From: Myxococcales bacterium
GTDB lineage: Bacteria; Myxococcota_A; Polyangia; Haliangiales; Haliangiaceae
NCBI GenBank assembly: GCA_024222395.1
Contig: JAAEPE010000288.1
Span: forward strand, 1-44,087
Direction of reading: 5' to 3'
Length of the DNA stretch: 44,087 nucleotides
The translations under genes and the position numbers were made by a program. Below are positions 18,403 through 27,366 of this stretch, in pieces; the stretch's first letter is position 1, and each line of letters starts with the position of its first letter. The notes under the pieces are model-generated. The model made no database searches. It saw only the letters and a program-made list of their open reading frames with translations, and was not told the DNA's origin.

Positions 18403-18645
18403 CTTCGGATAGCCAGACCGAGGGTCTTTCGACAAAGCCATACAAGAACCTGAGTGGCTGGACGACCGCGCCAACACTGGGCTTGACCTTGTCGTTGGAT
18501 GGACTACTGACTGGAGCCCAACCTCGATGCCTGCCCCATCTTTGGATTGGCGGTGTTGAGGGCTCTCACCTGAGGCGCAGTACGGTGCCTAGAGAGGCCT
18601 GGGTGTCCAACACCGACATTTCTTGGGCAAGAAGGTTGGTGGGGG

Positions 18646-18661
18646 TGTTCCACGTGGAACA
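18646..18661. promoter_or_regulatory. parS centromere site 1
   Basis: The sequence TGTTCCACGTGGAACA is a perfect 16-bp palindrome. It is identical in its 14-bp core to the parS sites recognised by ParB in Myxococcus-type bacteria, and close to the Bacillus form TGTTTCACGTGAAACA. It lies about 6.4 kb from dnaA, as expected of origin-proximal parS. ParB/ParA genes are not in the window. Confidence 0.85.
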
Positions 18662-18683
18662 TCCGCCTCAGAGGGCTGTCAAT

Positions 18684-18699
18684 GGTTCCACGTGGAACA
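18684..18699. promoter_or_regulatory. parS centromere site 2
   Basis: GGTTCCACGTGGAACA keeps the full 14-bp core GTTCCACGTGGAAC and differs from site 1 only at the first base. The two sites are centred 38 bp apart, in a remnant stretch between bioF and bioA pieces. Confidence 0.85.
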
Positions 18700-18728
18700 T
18701 CCAATCGAATGCGGGTAGGCTACAGCCG

Positions 18729-19130
18729 ATGGTCAATCTCTGGTACCCCTTCACTGTCCTGCAGGACTGGGCAAGAAGCCCACAACTCACAATTACCAGT
18801 GCGAAGGGCAGTTTTCTTCATGCATAAGATGGTCAACACTATCTGGATGGAGTGGCCTTCTCCTGGACCAACGTCCATGGGCAGAATCATCCGCACTTGA
18901 ACGTAGTGATTAGGGGCCAACTCGACAAGATTGCCCACTCGACACTATTGGGCCTCAAATCCTCCAGGTGAGGAACTTCCCACCAAACTCGTGCAAGTCA
19001 CGCCTGAGCGGCTAAATCACGTATTCAATTCGGACTCTGGGTCCACCGCTGTTGAGATTGCGCTCAAGCAAGCATTCCAGTACTGGCAGCTGCTTGGGAA
19101 GACCGAGAAGACCGGGCAACGCGCCTGCGT
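18729..19130 (+). pseudogene. bioA: Adenosylmethionine-8-amino-7-oxononanoate aminotransferase pseudogene
   Basis: It opens as MVNLWYPFTVLQDWARSPQ, the typical BioA start (WxPFTQ..DW). It is stopped by TAA at 18825-18827, then continues in frame as DGQHYLDGVAFSWTNVHGQ and [12 protein letters not shown]. After another stop and a frame change it resumes as [20 protein letters not shown] and [16 protein letters not shown]. About 110 residues of a normal 420-450 are represented. The C-terminal three quarters, including the catalytic lysine, are missing. The sequence then runs into bioD-like coding. Confidence 0.88.
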
Positions 19131-19133
19131 GTG

Positions 19134-19541
19134 CCGTGGCCCCCGCCAGTCTCGACGTATTCGACCAGCAACCTACTCGTTGTCGAAGGAGCTAGAGGAC
19201 TACCGGTTCCTATCTCAGGCGACGACTCCATGGCGGACCTTGAGAAGAACCTCGAGATGCAGGTCGTAATCGTTGCAGCCGATCGACTCGGCGCGATCAA
19301 CCACACGTTGCTTGCGATCGAGGCAGCACGAAACCGAAGTCTCAAAATTGCAGCCGTTGTCCTCAATCAGGGCGAGCATAGGGCAGGGCGAGGGCTCGAG
19401 AATGCCCATACAATCTCCGTATATGGACGTGTTCCGACCTTCGGGTTTCCACACGCTCGCGGAAGACCGCAGCTACTGGAACACGGCAAGAAACCACTAG
19501 ACCGTCGAGCGCAAACAATGACCGAGGATGGTGAGTTCTGA
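19134..19541 (+). pseudogene. bioD: Dethiobiotin synthetase fragment
   Basis: An open frame contains [20 protein letters not shown], then [36 protein letters not shown] and KIAAVVLNQGE. This matches the BioD blocks VEGAGGxxVP, MADLAxxLxLPVVLV and GxINHTLLTxEA. The N-terminal half with the P-loop is missing, joined to the bioA remnant near 19130. The last 15 codons lie in repeat R3. Frame remains open, but it cannot encode a working ATP-dependent enzyme. Confidence 0.85.
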
Positions 19542-19658
19542 TTCTTCGAGTGCAAGGCGCGAATGAGGATTCTGCCGGGGCAAATGACGAAATGAGCAAC
19601 GCTGCAATCGGGAAAGCACGACCATCAGAGCGATCACTGTTTACGCTCGGCGGTCTAG
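19497..19658. repeat. CTAG-ended 162-bp interspersed repeat, copy R3 (inverted)
   Basis: The copy is 162 bp, CTAGACCGTCGAGCGC to TTTACGCTCGGCGGTCTAG, in the opposite orientation to R2. It terminates the bioD remnant, adding the tail LDRRAQTMTEDGEF before a TGA. R2 and R3 thus flank most of the decayed biotin operon as inverted copies. The 159 bp from here to the end of mnmE show nothing recognisable. Confidence 0.9.
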
Positions 19659-19817
19659 TGCATCGAGATATCGTCATTGGGTGAGCTAACACCACTGGTA
19701 TCACCCTCCTCGCAACCACACTATTGCACTCCAAACCAACAGGCGGGCGCAGAAACGCCAGGGTCAGGAGCGCAGCAGGAGCACTGCTGGTGAACAGCCC
19801 CTCAGTCGCATGCTTAC

Positions 19818-21149
19818 CTACTTGCCGATACAGAAGCGAGAGAACAAGGCGTCGAGCATCTCGTCACCAACTTCTTCACCGGTAATCTCTGCGAGTGCGC
19901 CCCGTGCTGCATTGAGCTCCACAATGGTGAGTTCCGCAGGCGCACTCCGCTCAATCAGTTTCGAGGCTGCATCCAAATAGCCATTCGCGGCTTCAAAGCG
20001 ATAGCGCTGTCGCTCATTGGTCACCACACAGCCTTCGGCGCTCTCCAAAGCTCCGCCAGTCACTCTCGCCAAGATCGCATCTCTCAAACCTTCGAGCCCA
20101 GCCCCCGACTTCGCCGACGTCGATAGACCTTGGCCAGCATCGGCTTCCGCGAGCAAGTCACACTTAGAGCGAACAATCAGTATTCTATCGCTTTCGGCCA
20201 TTTCTGACTCTTCCCCGCCCTCAATTACGAAGAGTTCTAGGTCCGCTTGAGCAGCACGCGCAGCACCCATCTCGATTCCTTGGCCCTCAATACTCTCCCT
20301 CGCCGAGGTCGTGCGAATGCCCGCGGTATCAACCAGAGTTATACTAAGACCCTGCCAAACAACCTGCGCTTCGACATAGTCGCGAGTTGTTCCGCCATCC
20401 GAGGCAACGATTGAGCGCTCCTTCCCAACCAGTGCATTAAACAAACTAGATTTTCCAGCGTTGACAGCACCGCGAAGTACGACGTCGACACCATCACGCA
20501 AGACGCGGCCGACCCCATAGCTAGATGCCAAAACCGCACATTGCCGCGCTGCGTCATTTCCTTGTTCAACCTGCTTAATGCGCTCCGCTTCGGACAACCC
20601 ATCTTCGGGAAAGTCGATCCCTGCCTCAATTTCAGCCGTCAGCTCCACTACGTCGGAAATCAGCGTATTTACGATGCCACCTAGGCTTCCTGCGAGCTGC
20701 TCCTGAGCCACCCGCAGGGCCTTTGCGCTGGATGCATTGACGATGTCGGCAATCGCTTCGGCACGGGTGAGGTCAATGCGGCGATTTTCAAAAGCCCGCC
20801 TGGTGAACTCACCAGGATCTGCATGACGAGCGCCAGCTGCAGTTACGCAGCGAAGGAGCTCTGCCAAATTGGCCGCACCACCATGGCCGTGAATCTCTGC
20901 CACGTCTTCTCCTGTGAAGGAGCGCGGACCCCGCATGAGCACAAATAGGACTTCATCGAGACGATGCCCATCGTGCACTACGTGGCCGTATTCGAAGTAC
21001 CGATCGCGTAGCGCATCGGCCTTCGTGCCAATCACCTTGGCCAAGATGGCCGCGGCATCAGAGCCGCTTATACGAATTATTCCGACGCCGCCGGTGCCCA
21101 AAGCAGTCGCAACGGCGGCAATCGTGTCACCGCCTGGTCGCACAGCCAA
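19818..21149 (-). CDS. mnmE: tRNA uridine-5-carboxymethylaminomethyl GTPase
   Basis: The 443-residue MnmE (TrmE) works with MnmG on the wobble uridine of tRNA. The N-terminal formyl-THF-binding domain begins [22 protein letters not shown]. The G domain has G1 [16 protein letters not shown] and G3 DTAGIR; G4 reads RSKCDLL, where Asn is usual in place of Ser (NKxD). The protein ends in the diagnostic CIGK. The start is TTG directly after the khpB stop, or GTG six bases further in. MnmG is not in the window. Confidence 0.95.
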   Translation of the reverse strand: MAVRPGGDTIAAVATALGTGGVGIIRISGSDAAAILAKVIGTKADALRDRYFEYGHVVHDGHRLDEVLFVLMRGPRSFTGEDVAEIHGHGGAANLAELLRCVTAAGARHADPGEFTRRAFENRRIDLTRAEAIADIVNASSAKALRVAQEQLAGSLGGIVNTLISDVVELTAEIEAGIDFPEDGLSEAERIKQVEQGNDAARQCAVLASSYGVGRVLRDGVDVVLRGAVNAGKSSLFNALVGKERSIVASDGGTTRDYVEAQVVWQGLSITLVDTAGIRTTSARESIEGQGIEMGAARAAQADLELFVIEGGEESEMAESDRILIVRSKCDLLAEADAGQGLSTSAKSGAGLEGLRDAILARVTGGALESAEGCVVTNERQRYRFEAANGYLDAASKLIERSAPAELTIVELNAARGALAEITGEEVGDEMLDALFSRFCIGK

Positions 21150-21629
21150 CTACTCTGGAAAGACGACGATGTGTCGCGAGTCGCCTTCGCCTTCGCTTTG
21201 CGTCGTAACGCCATCAAGCTCAGCAAGACGCATGTGCACGATACGACGGTCGTATGCGGACATAGGGTTTAGGTCGACAGCTTCGCCACTCTCGCGGGCC
21301 TTTTCGGCTGAACGCTCTGCGAGCCCCTCGAGACGCTCAACGTGGCGTTCACGGTATCCACCCGCATCAACGATAACGGGCTTTCCACGCTCTTCCCGAT
21401 CGCGGCTAAGCATCTTGTTGAGAAGGTGCTGGAATGCATCTACTACCTGGCCACGGCGACCAATGATCCGCTGCGTCTGCTCTTCCGCGTCGCACTCGAT
21501 GCGAAGAAGAAGCTTGTCCTTTGCCTCTTCGCCTTCGACTTGGGCTTCAATGTTCATGCGCTCCAACATTCCTTCGAGAAGGTTGATGGCTTCGCTCAAA
21601 TCGTTTTGGTTTTCGGTCTGTTCACTCAT
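21150..21629 (-). CDS. khpB: KH-R3H RNA-binding protein KhpB (Jag)
   Basis: This 159-residue RNA-binding protein has a KH domain (GRRGQVVDAFQHLLNKM) and a C-terminal R3H-type segment (NPMSAYDRRIVHMRL). The N-terminal Jag_N domain of Firmicutes homologues is absent; instead there is a short acidic helix. KhpB proteins bind many RNAs and, with KhpA, affect cell elongation in some bacteria. Its position between yidC and mnmE is the conserved origin-proximal order. Confidence 0.92.
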   Translation of the reverse strand: MSEQTENQNDLSEAINLLEGMLERMNIEAQVEGEEAKDKLLLRIECDAEEQTQRIIGRRGQVVDAFQHLLNKMLSRDREERGKPVIVDAGGYRERHVERLEGLAERSAEKARESGEAVDLNPMSAYDRRIVHMRLAELDGVTTQSEGEGDSRHIVVFPE

Positions 21630-21675
21630 GGTGATTCTCCGCTGCTAATATCAGAATTCGCTCAGGGATACTTCC

Positions 21676-23541
21676 CTAGCGTTTGCGCTTCTTCTTGCCC
21701 TGTCCGGACTTCTTCTTCGACTTGCTCTTGCATTGGCTTTTGCCAGCGCCCGACTTACCACTCTTCGTCTTGTCTTCGGACGCTGCATCCTTCTCCTCGG
21801 ACGCCGCCTCGATAATCGCAGATTTCTCAGCATGAGCGGCGACTGCAGCCGGCTCTTGCTTGTGCATGTAGAGATGGTGAAGAGCCGTGAAACAAGTGTT
21901 GGTGAAGATGTAGAGAGTTAGCCCTGCCGGGAAGAAGAAGGAGAAGACGCCAAACATAATTGGCATGCCGTACATCAGCATCTTCTGCTGAGCGCCGCTG
22001 CCCGTCGATGGTGTGAGCCGGGTCTGCAAGAACATCATTCCCGTTAGAAGCACCGGCATAACGTAGTACGGGTCTGGCAAGGTGAGATCGTCGATCCAGC
22101 CAGCGATGAATGGCGCCTGATACAGCTCGCCAGCCACGGTCAGAGACCGATAGAGAGCAAACCAGATTGGCATCTGCAGAAGCATCGGCAGGCAACCCGA
22201 CATTGGGTTGACCTTGTGAGCCTTGAAGAGGTTCATGGTCTCGGTATTTTGCCGAGCACGGTCGTCTTTGTACTTCTCCTTGATCTTCTCAAGCTGCGGC
22301 TTGAGCCGAGACATTGCCTTCATCGACTTCATCGACTTGTGAGTCCACGGCAACGTTAGGCCCTTCACAACCAACGTGAGCAAGAAGATGGCGATGCCCC
22401 AGTTGACAACGAAGCCCTGGAAGAAGTTGAGCAAGCTCAGCAAGGGGCCCGAGAGAATGCCCAAGAAACCCAAATCAACCGACTCTTCAAATTTCGTCTC
22501 GACGTCGGCGGTCTTGCTCGCTGCTCCCAATGCGCCGCGATACTTTGGGCCTATGTAGATTGCCACGCGGCTGCGAATTCCAGGCTCGCCGCCCTTGAGA
22601 TTAACCGAGTCTTGCACCATGTCGATGCCCATGCCGCCGACGACGTCTTCGAGCGGATACGCATTGCAGTCGGTGCGTCGCCCTTCAACATCCTTGAAGG
22701 AGCTAGCTACAAGGAAGTATGCGTGGTCAAACCCGCCCCAGTAGATCTCTCCACTGCGCTTCTTCTCGCCCTTTTTCGCTAGCGACTTTGTGCTCTTCTT
22801 CTTGACCTCTCCGTCAACGAAGCAGGCCGATTTCCAGAGTCTCTCGACTCGATCAAACATGCCCGCTTCTCCAGCCTTCGGATCCTGTTGAGAGTAGAGA
22901 GAAATCGCCAGTGCTTGCTTTGCCTCCGAGGCATTCACAAGCTCAAAGCTCACATCCATTACAATGAGGTACTGCTTGGGGTGAAGAGTAATGTCCTTAA
23001 CCACACGGAAATCGCTGGACTCCCATGTGAAACGCATCTCAGTGTCGCTGCGCTTCTCGCCCAGCCACTCCGCATCGCGAGGGATGTTGAACGTTGAGTC
23101 TTCAAACCAAACTCGGAGGTTTCGGTAGGCCTCGTCATCGACACGAACAAGATTCTCTGGAGTATTCGTCTTGTGATTCCTAAGACGGGGCACCATCAAT
23201 TCATAGCTCGTTAGAGCACCGCCGTAGCTTGAGAAGCGCGCGCGAACCGTTCCCGACTCAAATTCAAAGATCTGCTCTTCACCACGAGGAAGCGTCTTTA
23301 CGGGAGTAGCTTCTACGGGCACCTCGCCCGTTGTTGCAGAGCCACTTGATGCGGAGCCCCTCTGAGCGTCACCACGACTGCGAGCCGATGCAGCAGTTTG
23401 CTTGCCCTCGACTTGCTCGGCAACTTCCTTCTCAGGAATCTTCTTTGGCGGCTTCTCAGGAGGAAATAGCGTCGTCCAAAGAAGCATAATTCCGAAGGCA
23501 ATGCCCACGGCCAACATGAGGCGTTTGCCTTGGTCTTCCAT
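21676..23541 (-). CDS. yidC: Membrane protein insertase
   Basis: The 621-residue YidC inserts and folds inner-membrane proteins, alone or with SecYEG. It has an N-terminal TM helix ([20 protein letters not shown]), a large periplasmic beta domain of the Gram-negative type, and then five core helices starting [40 protein letters not shown] lies between helices. The C-terminal tail of about 60 residues is very Lys/Ser-rich and probably binds ribosomes. The ATG overlaps the yidD stop (TAATG). Confidence 0.97.
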   Translation of the reverse strand: MEDQGKRLMLAVGIAFGIMLLWTTLFPPEKPPKKIPEKEVAEQVEGKQTAASARSRGDAQRGSASSGSATTGEVPVEATPVKTLPRGEEQIFEFESGTVRARFSSYGGALTSYELMVPRLRNHKTNTPENLVRVDDEAYRNLRVWFEDSTFNIPRDAEWLGEKRSDTEMRFTWESSDFRVVKDITLHPKQYLIVMDVSFELVNASEAKQALAISLYSQQDPKAGEAGMFDRVERLWKSACFVDGEVKKKSTKSLAKKGEKKRSGEIYWGGFDHAYFLVASSFKDVEGRRTDCNAYPLEDVVGGMGIDMVQDSVNLKGGEPGIRSRVAIYIGPKYRGALGAASKTADVETKFEESVDLGFLGILSGPLLSLLNFFQGFVVNWGIAIFLLTLVVKGLTLPWTHKSMKSMKAMSRLKPQLEKIKEKYKDDRARQNTETMNLFKAHKVNPMSGCLPMLLQMPIWFALYRSLTVAGELYQAPFIAGWIDDLTLPDPYYVMPVLLTGMMFLQTRLTPSTGSGAQQKMLMYGMPIMFGVFSFFFPAGLTLYIFTNTCFTALHHLYMHKQEPAAVAAHAEKSAIIEAASEEKDAASEDKTKSGKSGAGKSQCKSKSKKKSGQGKKKRKR

Positions 23542-23789
23542 TACTCTTTACATTTCCCCTGGTGGCATACGGGGTCGTAGCCACCAGCAAATAGCGGATT
23601 GCAGCGCAAGAGACGCCACGTAGCTTTGCAACTGCCCACGAAGATTCCGTGGTGCTCGACCGCCTCAATGGCGTATTCAGAGCAAGTTGGCAAATAACGG
23701 CAGGTAGGCCTGCCCTTTAACACTGAGAGGTAGCGCCGATAGAAGCGCACCGGCCAAAGCCAAGCTCGCATTAGGGGACTTGGCTTCAT
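23541..23789 (-). CDS. yidD: Membrane protein insertion efficiency factor
   Basis: The 82-residue protein has the YidD pattern: [35 protein letters not shown], and [15 protein letters not shown] with the conserved cysteines. It is thought to assist YidC-dependent insertion at the inner membrane. Its start overlaps the rnpA stop (ATGA) and its stop overlaps the yidC start. Confidence 0.95.
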   Translation of the reverse strand: MKPSPLMRAWLWPVRFYRRYLSVLKGRPTCRYLPTCSEYAIEAVEHHGIFVGSCKATWRLLRCNPLFAGGYDPVCHQGKCKE

Positions 23790-24217
23790 GATGTAGCCTC
23801 TCTCTCTCTCTCTGCCGCCACCATCTTCGCCATCGCTGGCTGGGCACTGGCAATATCACTCCACAGCTGCGCGGTACTGGCAGACACGGCATGCTTCTTC
23901 GCAATCACGACAACATCTAGCTCCGAAGCAAGCCAGTCCGGACCGTCAAGAGGCCGAGCTGTACGCACAAACTCACGAACCAGGCGCTTAACCCGGTTGC
24001 GATTTACGGCGTTGCCGACCTTCTTACTCACTGTTATTCCTAGGCGCCCGCACCCTTGCACATCACATACGACCACAAAATAGCGGGTATGAACGGCGTT
24101 GCCAGCGCGCTGGACTCCGACAATTTCGACACGTTTGCGCAGTCGCCGAGATTTTGGGAATGCGAACGTCACGTGCTGGTTGCTGGCAGCCTCCCGCTTG
24201 CATTGCCGAGGAAACAT
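23786..24217 (-). CDS. rnpA: Ribonuclease P protein component
   Basis: RnpA binds the catalytic RNase P RNA and helps it recognise pre-tRNA leaders. The diagnostic motif [15 protein letters not shown] is present, preceded by [11 protein letters not shown]. The natural start may lie at or downstream of ATG 24217. The C-terminal codons contain a (CT)8 dinucleotide run (23798-23813) encoding EREREA just before the stop. Length changes there would shift the frame and disturb coupling to yidD. Confidence 0.93.
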   Translation of the reverse strand: MFPRQCKREAASNQHVTFAFPKSRRLRKRVEIVGVQRAGNAVHTRYFVVVCDVQGCGRLGITVSKKVGNAVNRNRVKRLVREFVRTARPLDGPDWLASELDVVVIAKKHAVSASTAQLWSDIASAQPAMAKMVAAEREREATS

Positions 24218-24269
24218 CCACTGATTAAACCACCCGACAATACAGAAACCGGTACCCCCCCTACAGGGA

Positions 24270-24419
24270 CTACTTCTTAGCTGTCGTAACCGAGAGACGC
24301 TTGCGGCCTCGGGCGCGACGGCGATTCAGCACGTTTCGACCACCCTTGGTCTTCATGCGGGACCGAAATCCGTGGGTTCGTTTACGACTCTTGTTGTGTG
24401 GTTGGAATGTACGCTTCAT
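24270..24419 (-). CDS. rpmH: Ribosomal protein L34 (bL34)
   Basis: The 49-residue protein starts [20 protein letters not shown] and continues [20 protein letters not shown], the invariant L34 pattern. It is a late-assembly protein of the large ribosomal subunit. A strong ribosome site GGAGG lies nine bases upstream of the ATG on the minus strand. rnpA begins about 50 bp downstream, the usual order. Confidence 0.98.
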   Translation of the reverse strand: MKRTFQPHNKSRKRTHGFRSRMKTKGGRNVLNRRRARGRKRLSVTTAKK

Positions 24420-24450
24420 GACAATTGCCTCCGTCTAAGACGAGCGCAGA

Positions 24451-24479
24451 TCGATATCCGATGTGGTGCATCCAGTCAA
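24451..24479 (-). promoter_or_regulatory. Probable sigma-70 promoter of rpmH
   Basis: On the minus strand TTGACT (24474-24479) and TATCGA (24451-24456) are 17 bp apart, about 32 bp before the rpmH ATG. It would drive rpmH-rnpA-yidD-yidC-khpB-mnmE. Confidence 0.5.
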
Positions 24480-25067
24480 GCTGAGACTCGAAATATGGTC
24501 AATCCGGACTCAGATAGATCGAAGATCTTGGGTTTTGCGACAATTGAGGCTAGCGGAAGTCAAGGTAGCTCCGCCGACGGCTCGAAAGCAAAACGACACT
24601 ATTGCATTCCTGCCAATTCCGTTCATCCGAGCACTCCGGAAAGATCTATCCCCACAGGTCCAAGAAATCGTCATTCGGGAGTGAAGTCAGATCATAGTCT
24701 TGCGGAATCTGTACCCATTTGTCCTTGCCGATCTAAATCTCGTTTTGCTAGTTATTCCTCGACTGGCGACACCGTTCAAACGCCACATCGCTTCGCTTTC
24801 TTCAAGGGTTCAAAACCGAGCCCGAACTCAGAAGGATGCGCAGCGGGATGATTGTTTGCTTGGCAGCCTCTTTAGTTTGTATCCAGATTCGTAATCCACA
24901 GTCCCAATGGCCTTATCACCTGTGTTCCCGTATCAGTATTCCACAAGCAGAAATGCAGCTTTTTGGCATTATTTCAAGGATTTGAAGATGTTCTTCACAG
25001 GCAGTCAATCCAACTCTCCAAAGGTTTATCCACCTGAGTTCACAGCCTGTGGACTATTTCGCAATCT
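24480..25067. other. oriC upstream sub-region (incA-like) with DnaA-box-like sites
   Basis: No gene is recognisable here. DnaA-box-like 9-mers relative to TTATCCACA are TAATCCACA (24892-24900), TATTCCACA (24937-24945), TTCTTCACA (24991-24999), TTATCCACC (25026-25034) and, reversed, TGTGGACTA (25048-25056). Each has one or two mismatches. The cluster in the last 180 bp before dnaA suggests DnaA binding for autoregulation and as one half of a bipartite origin. The part from 24480 to 24880 holds nothing else that I recognise. Confidence 0.6.
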
Positions 25068-26642
25068 ATGCGCTTACCTAGGCCAGGCAAGGATCGGACG
25101 TTGAAGGAATTATGGGTTTCGGCCCTGCGCCGACTGTCATCCCAGATTGCTCCACAGAACTACGATATGTGGCTGCGCCCCATCGAATGTGATTCGATCA
25201 ACGGCAACACGCTTCACCTCAAGGTTCCCAATCCCTATGTTCGTCTCTGGTTTGAGTCTAACTATCTAGACTCTGTGCTCTCCGAACTTCACGCCGAAAC
25301 CGGAACGACCTATCAGGTTGAGATCGAGGTTCTCGATGAGGATGCTCCCAATCCGGTCAATACGCCGCCTGTTCCCGAAACTCTGAGGGTGGGTGGGCGC
25401 CTCGTTCCGACTTCTGCCTCCCCTGAGGGCGAACAAGCCCTCGGCTCGTTCGCCCAAGAGGCCATGGCGCAACCACCAGTACGAGGCCCCCGCATCTCGG
25501 ACACACAGTCAAGTCCTCAGGCGAATGGCACACCCAGCCCAGCGATACCCCATGCAGGTCTCGCGAACCCCAGCACGGAAAACGGTGTTCCCGATCCGCT
25601 TCGCGACGACTCAATCATCAATGTAGCGCTCAACCCACGCTACAACTTCAATTCATTTGTGGCAGGGCCCTCGAACCAACTCGCATTGGCTGCTGCGCAA
25701 AGCTGCGCAAACAGCTATCCGCCCAAATACAATCCCGTGTTCATCTGCGGTGGGGTTGGCCTTGGCAAGACCCACCTGCTTCACGCAATCGGGCATCAGA
25801 TTATCAAAACTCGGCCCAATTCGAGGCTCTGCTACATCTCTGGTGAGCGCTTCATGAATGAGTACGTGCACGCGATTCGTACGAATCAAATGCACACCTT
25901 CCGCCATCGCTATCGCGAGAGCTGTGATGTCCTGCTCGTCGATGATGTGCAGTTCCTGGCAGGCAAGGACGGCACCCAGGACGAGTTCTTCCACACCTTT
26001 AATGCTCTCCACGATAGCCACAGACAAATCGTGCTCACAGCCGATCGCAAGCCCCACGAGATTTCCGACATTGCTGATCGATTGCGGTCACGCTTTGCCT
26101 GGGGTCTCCTGGCCGATATCGAGCCTCCTGAGCTCGAAGTCAGAATGGCAATTCTCAGCGAAAAGGCCGCTGCAGAGAACATTCATCTACCCGATAGCGT
26201 GAGCATGTACATCGCAAGCTCCATCAAGAGCAACGTTCGAGAGCTCGAGGGCGCACTAATCCGTCTAGCAGCCTACGCCTCACTATCTCGCAAAGAGATC
26301 ACTCTCGAATTTGCTCGTGAGACCCTAGAGGGCTCAATCACGCGCCCTCCAGAACACCTCACCGTCGATACCATTATCAAGACCGTAGCTGGATACTACG
26401 GACTCAAAGTTGCTGACCTAAAGAGCCCAAGGCGTCACAAGTCGATTGCCGGCCCACGTGCTGTAGCCATGTATTTGGCTCGCACTCACACCAAAGAATC
26501 CTACCCAGATCTGGGTCGTGCCTTTGGTGGCAAACACCACACTACAGTAATCTCTGCCGTTGAGAAGATCATCAAGAAACTACTCGACGACGATGGATTG
26601 CGTGGTGAAATTGTGGCAATTGATAACAATCTCTTGAGGTAA
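25068..26642 (+). CDS. dnaA: Chromosomal replication initiator protein
   Basis: The 524-residue DnaA has four domains. Domain I is at about 1-90 (LWVSALRRLSSQIAPQNYDMW). Domain II is a long Pro/Ser-rich linker at about 90-190. Domain III is AAA+, with NFVAGPSNQLALAAA-type entry, Walker A GGVGLGKTHLL (228-238) and Walker B LLVDDVQFL. Domain IV carries the DnaA-box-binding signature YPDLGRAFGGKHHTTVISAV. ATG 25068 lacks a good ribosome site; TTG 25101 with AAGGAT upstream is an alternative start that also gives a full domain I. Confidence 0.98.
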   Translation: MRLPRPGKDRTLKELWVSALRRLSSQIAPQNYDMWLRPIECDSINGNTLHLKVPNPYVRLWFESNYLDSVLSELHAETGTTYQVEIEVLDEDAPNPVNTPPVPETLRVGGRLVPTSASPEGEQALGSFAQEAMAQPPVRGPRISDTQSSPQANGTPSPAIPHAGLANPSTENGVPDPLRDDSIINVALNPRYNFNSFVAGPSNQLALAAAQSCANSYPPKYNPVFICGGVGLGKTHLLHAIGHQIIKTRPNSRLCYISGERFMNEYVHAIRTNQMHTFRHRYRESCDVLLVDDVQFLAGKDGTQDEFFHTFNALHDSHRQIVLTADRKPHEISDIADRLRSRFAWGLLADIEPPELEVRMAILSEKAAAENIHLPDSVSMYIASSIKSNVRELEGALIRLAAYASLSRKEITLEFARETLEGSITRPPEHLTVDTIIKTVAGYYGLKVADLKSPRRHKSIAGPRAVAMYLARTHTKESYPDLGRAFGGKHHTTVISAVEKIIKKLLDDDGLRGEIVAIDNNLLR

Positions 26643-26735
26643 GGTCATTAGCCGCACGGTGAATGACGCCAGACAACGCGGGGTCCACATCAACATCGCT
26701 TCGTGAGTGCGACGCCAGACTCGTCCGCGCCTTTC

Positions 26736-26789
26736 GAAGAGGGAAAGCAGGACCATCAGACCGATCATTGTTTGCGCTCGGCGGTCTAG
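26736..26789. repeat. CTAG-ended repeat, truncated copy R4
   Basis: The right-hand 54 bp match the complete copies (GGGAAAGCAGGACCATCAGA, then CGCTCGGCGGTCTAG). The left two thirds are absent or unrecognisable. It lies 94 bp after dnaA, inside the origin region. Confidence 0.8.
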
Positions 26790-26807
26790 AGCATTCAGCG
26801 GACAACA

Positions 26808-26997
26808 CCGGGGAGCCTTAGTTAGGCTTCCGGATTCTGGCGCCCGGCCCACACCCCCGGGCCTTCAAGACCTCTGCTCTGCAAGCTGGACTGATACCAG
26901 GACCATCAATCTGCCATCCTCTCTACGGAGGGGAGGTCCGCGCCTTGCTGGCTTGCGGGAACCCTCGCGCGCGCTGGAGAAGCCTTAGGCTCCCCGG
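26808..26997. repeat. 190-bp element with terminal inverted repeats in oriC
   Basis: It begins CCGGGGAGCCTTAG and ends with CTTAGGCTCCCCGG, giving at least 11 perfect inverted bases. With a 4-5 base gap the pairing extends through AGGCTTC. The arms stay GC-rich and partly complementary further in. No coding is seen. It may be a second MITE-like element or a large extruded or transcribed hairpin. Confidence 0.6.
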
Positions 26998-27366
26998 CGT
27001 TTCTTCAAAACCCCTACCAATCTGCCGCATTTTGCCTCGCAAGAATGCGGTGGATAACCCTGTGAATCGCGTGTGATCCTACCTGTGATCAGATGTAGGG
27101 CAAGTTATGGAGTTTTCCGGAGTGCAGGAACAACCCGAATTGCATCCCCACAATCCAGTTGATCAACCCTCAGTCCGGAGTTCTCGGGAGTGAAATGGAT
27201 CCGGTCAAATCCGGATCTTTTCCACATAACCGCACATCCTCTTACTACTACTATCCTCTTTTTATATTCTCTTCCCTCAATCATTAGATGGTGCGCAGCA
27301 CCCCCCACTAGTGCACGCCGAGTAGTCACTAGCAAGATGCCAAAGGCCCCCTTCACGAGACAACAC

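Larger units (their letters stand above)
18403..18728. other. Non-coding remnant between bioF and bioA pieces
   Basis: Apart from the two parS sites I see no recognisable gene. A short open stretch on the plus strand near 18475-18555 (GLDLVVGWTTDWSP) could be debris of another biotin gene, but I cannot identify it. Confidence 0.4.
26643..27366. other. dnaA-dnaN intergenic region, main oriC candidate
   Basis: This 724-bp non-coding stretch holds repeat fragment R4, a 190-bp inverted-repeat element, and an origin-like end. DnaA-box-like GGTGGATAA is at 27049-27057, and three TGTGA motifs lie at 27061-27090. A good box TTTTCCACA is at 27218-27226. After a 15-bp spacer come TTA CTA CTA CTA (27242-27253) and the AT-rich TTTTTATATTCTC. 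Box, spacer, trinucleotide run and AT-rich tract is the order of the DnaA-trio unwinding element described in Bacillus subtilis. I therefore place strand opening at about 27240-27270. Confidence 0.65.

Noticed and set aside
18931..19269. The open frame over the bioA/bioD junction as a real fused gene
   Set aside because: It lacks the catalytic parts of both enzymes and is preceded by an in-frame stop and a frame change.
24168..24179. CACGTG-containing sequences (24170, 26456, 28700, 43846) as extra parS sites
   Set aside because: Only the central 6 bp or less match; the flanking palindrome of parS is missing.
24372..24851. A 159-codon open frame upstream of dnaA
   Set aside because: It overlaps the rpmH gene and promoter and the origin region, and shows no domain or coding-like composition.
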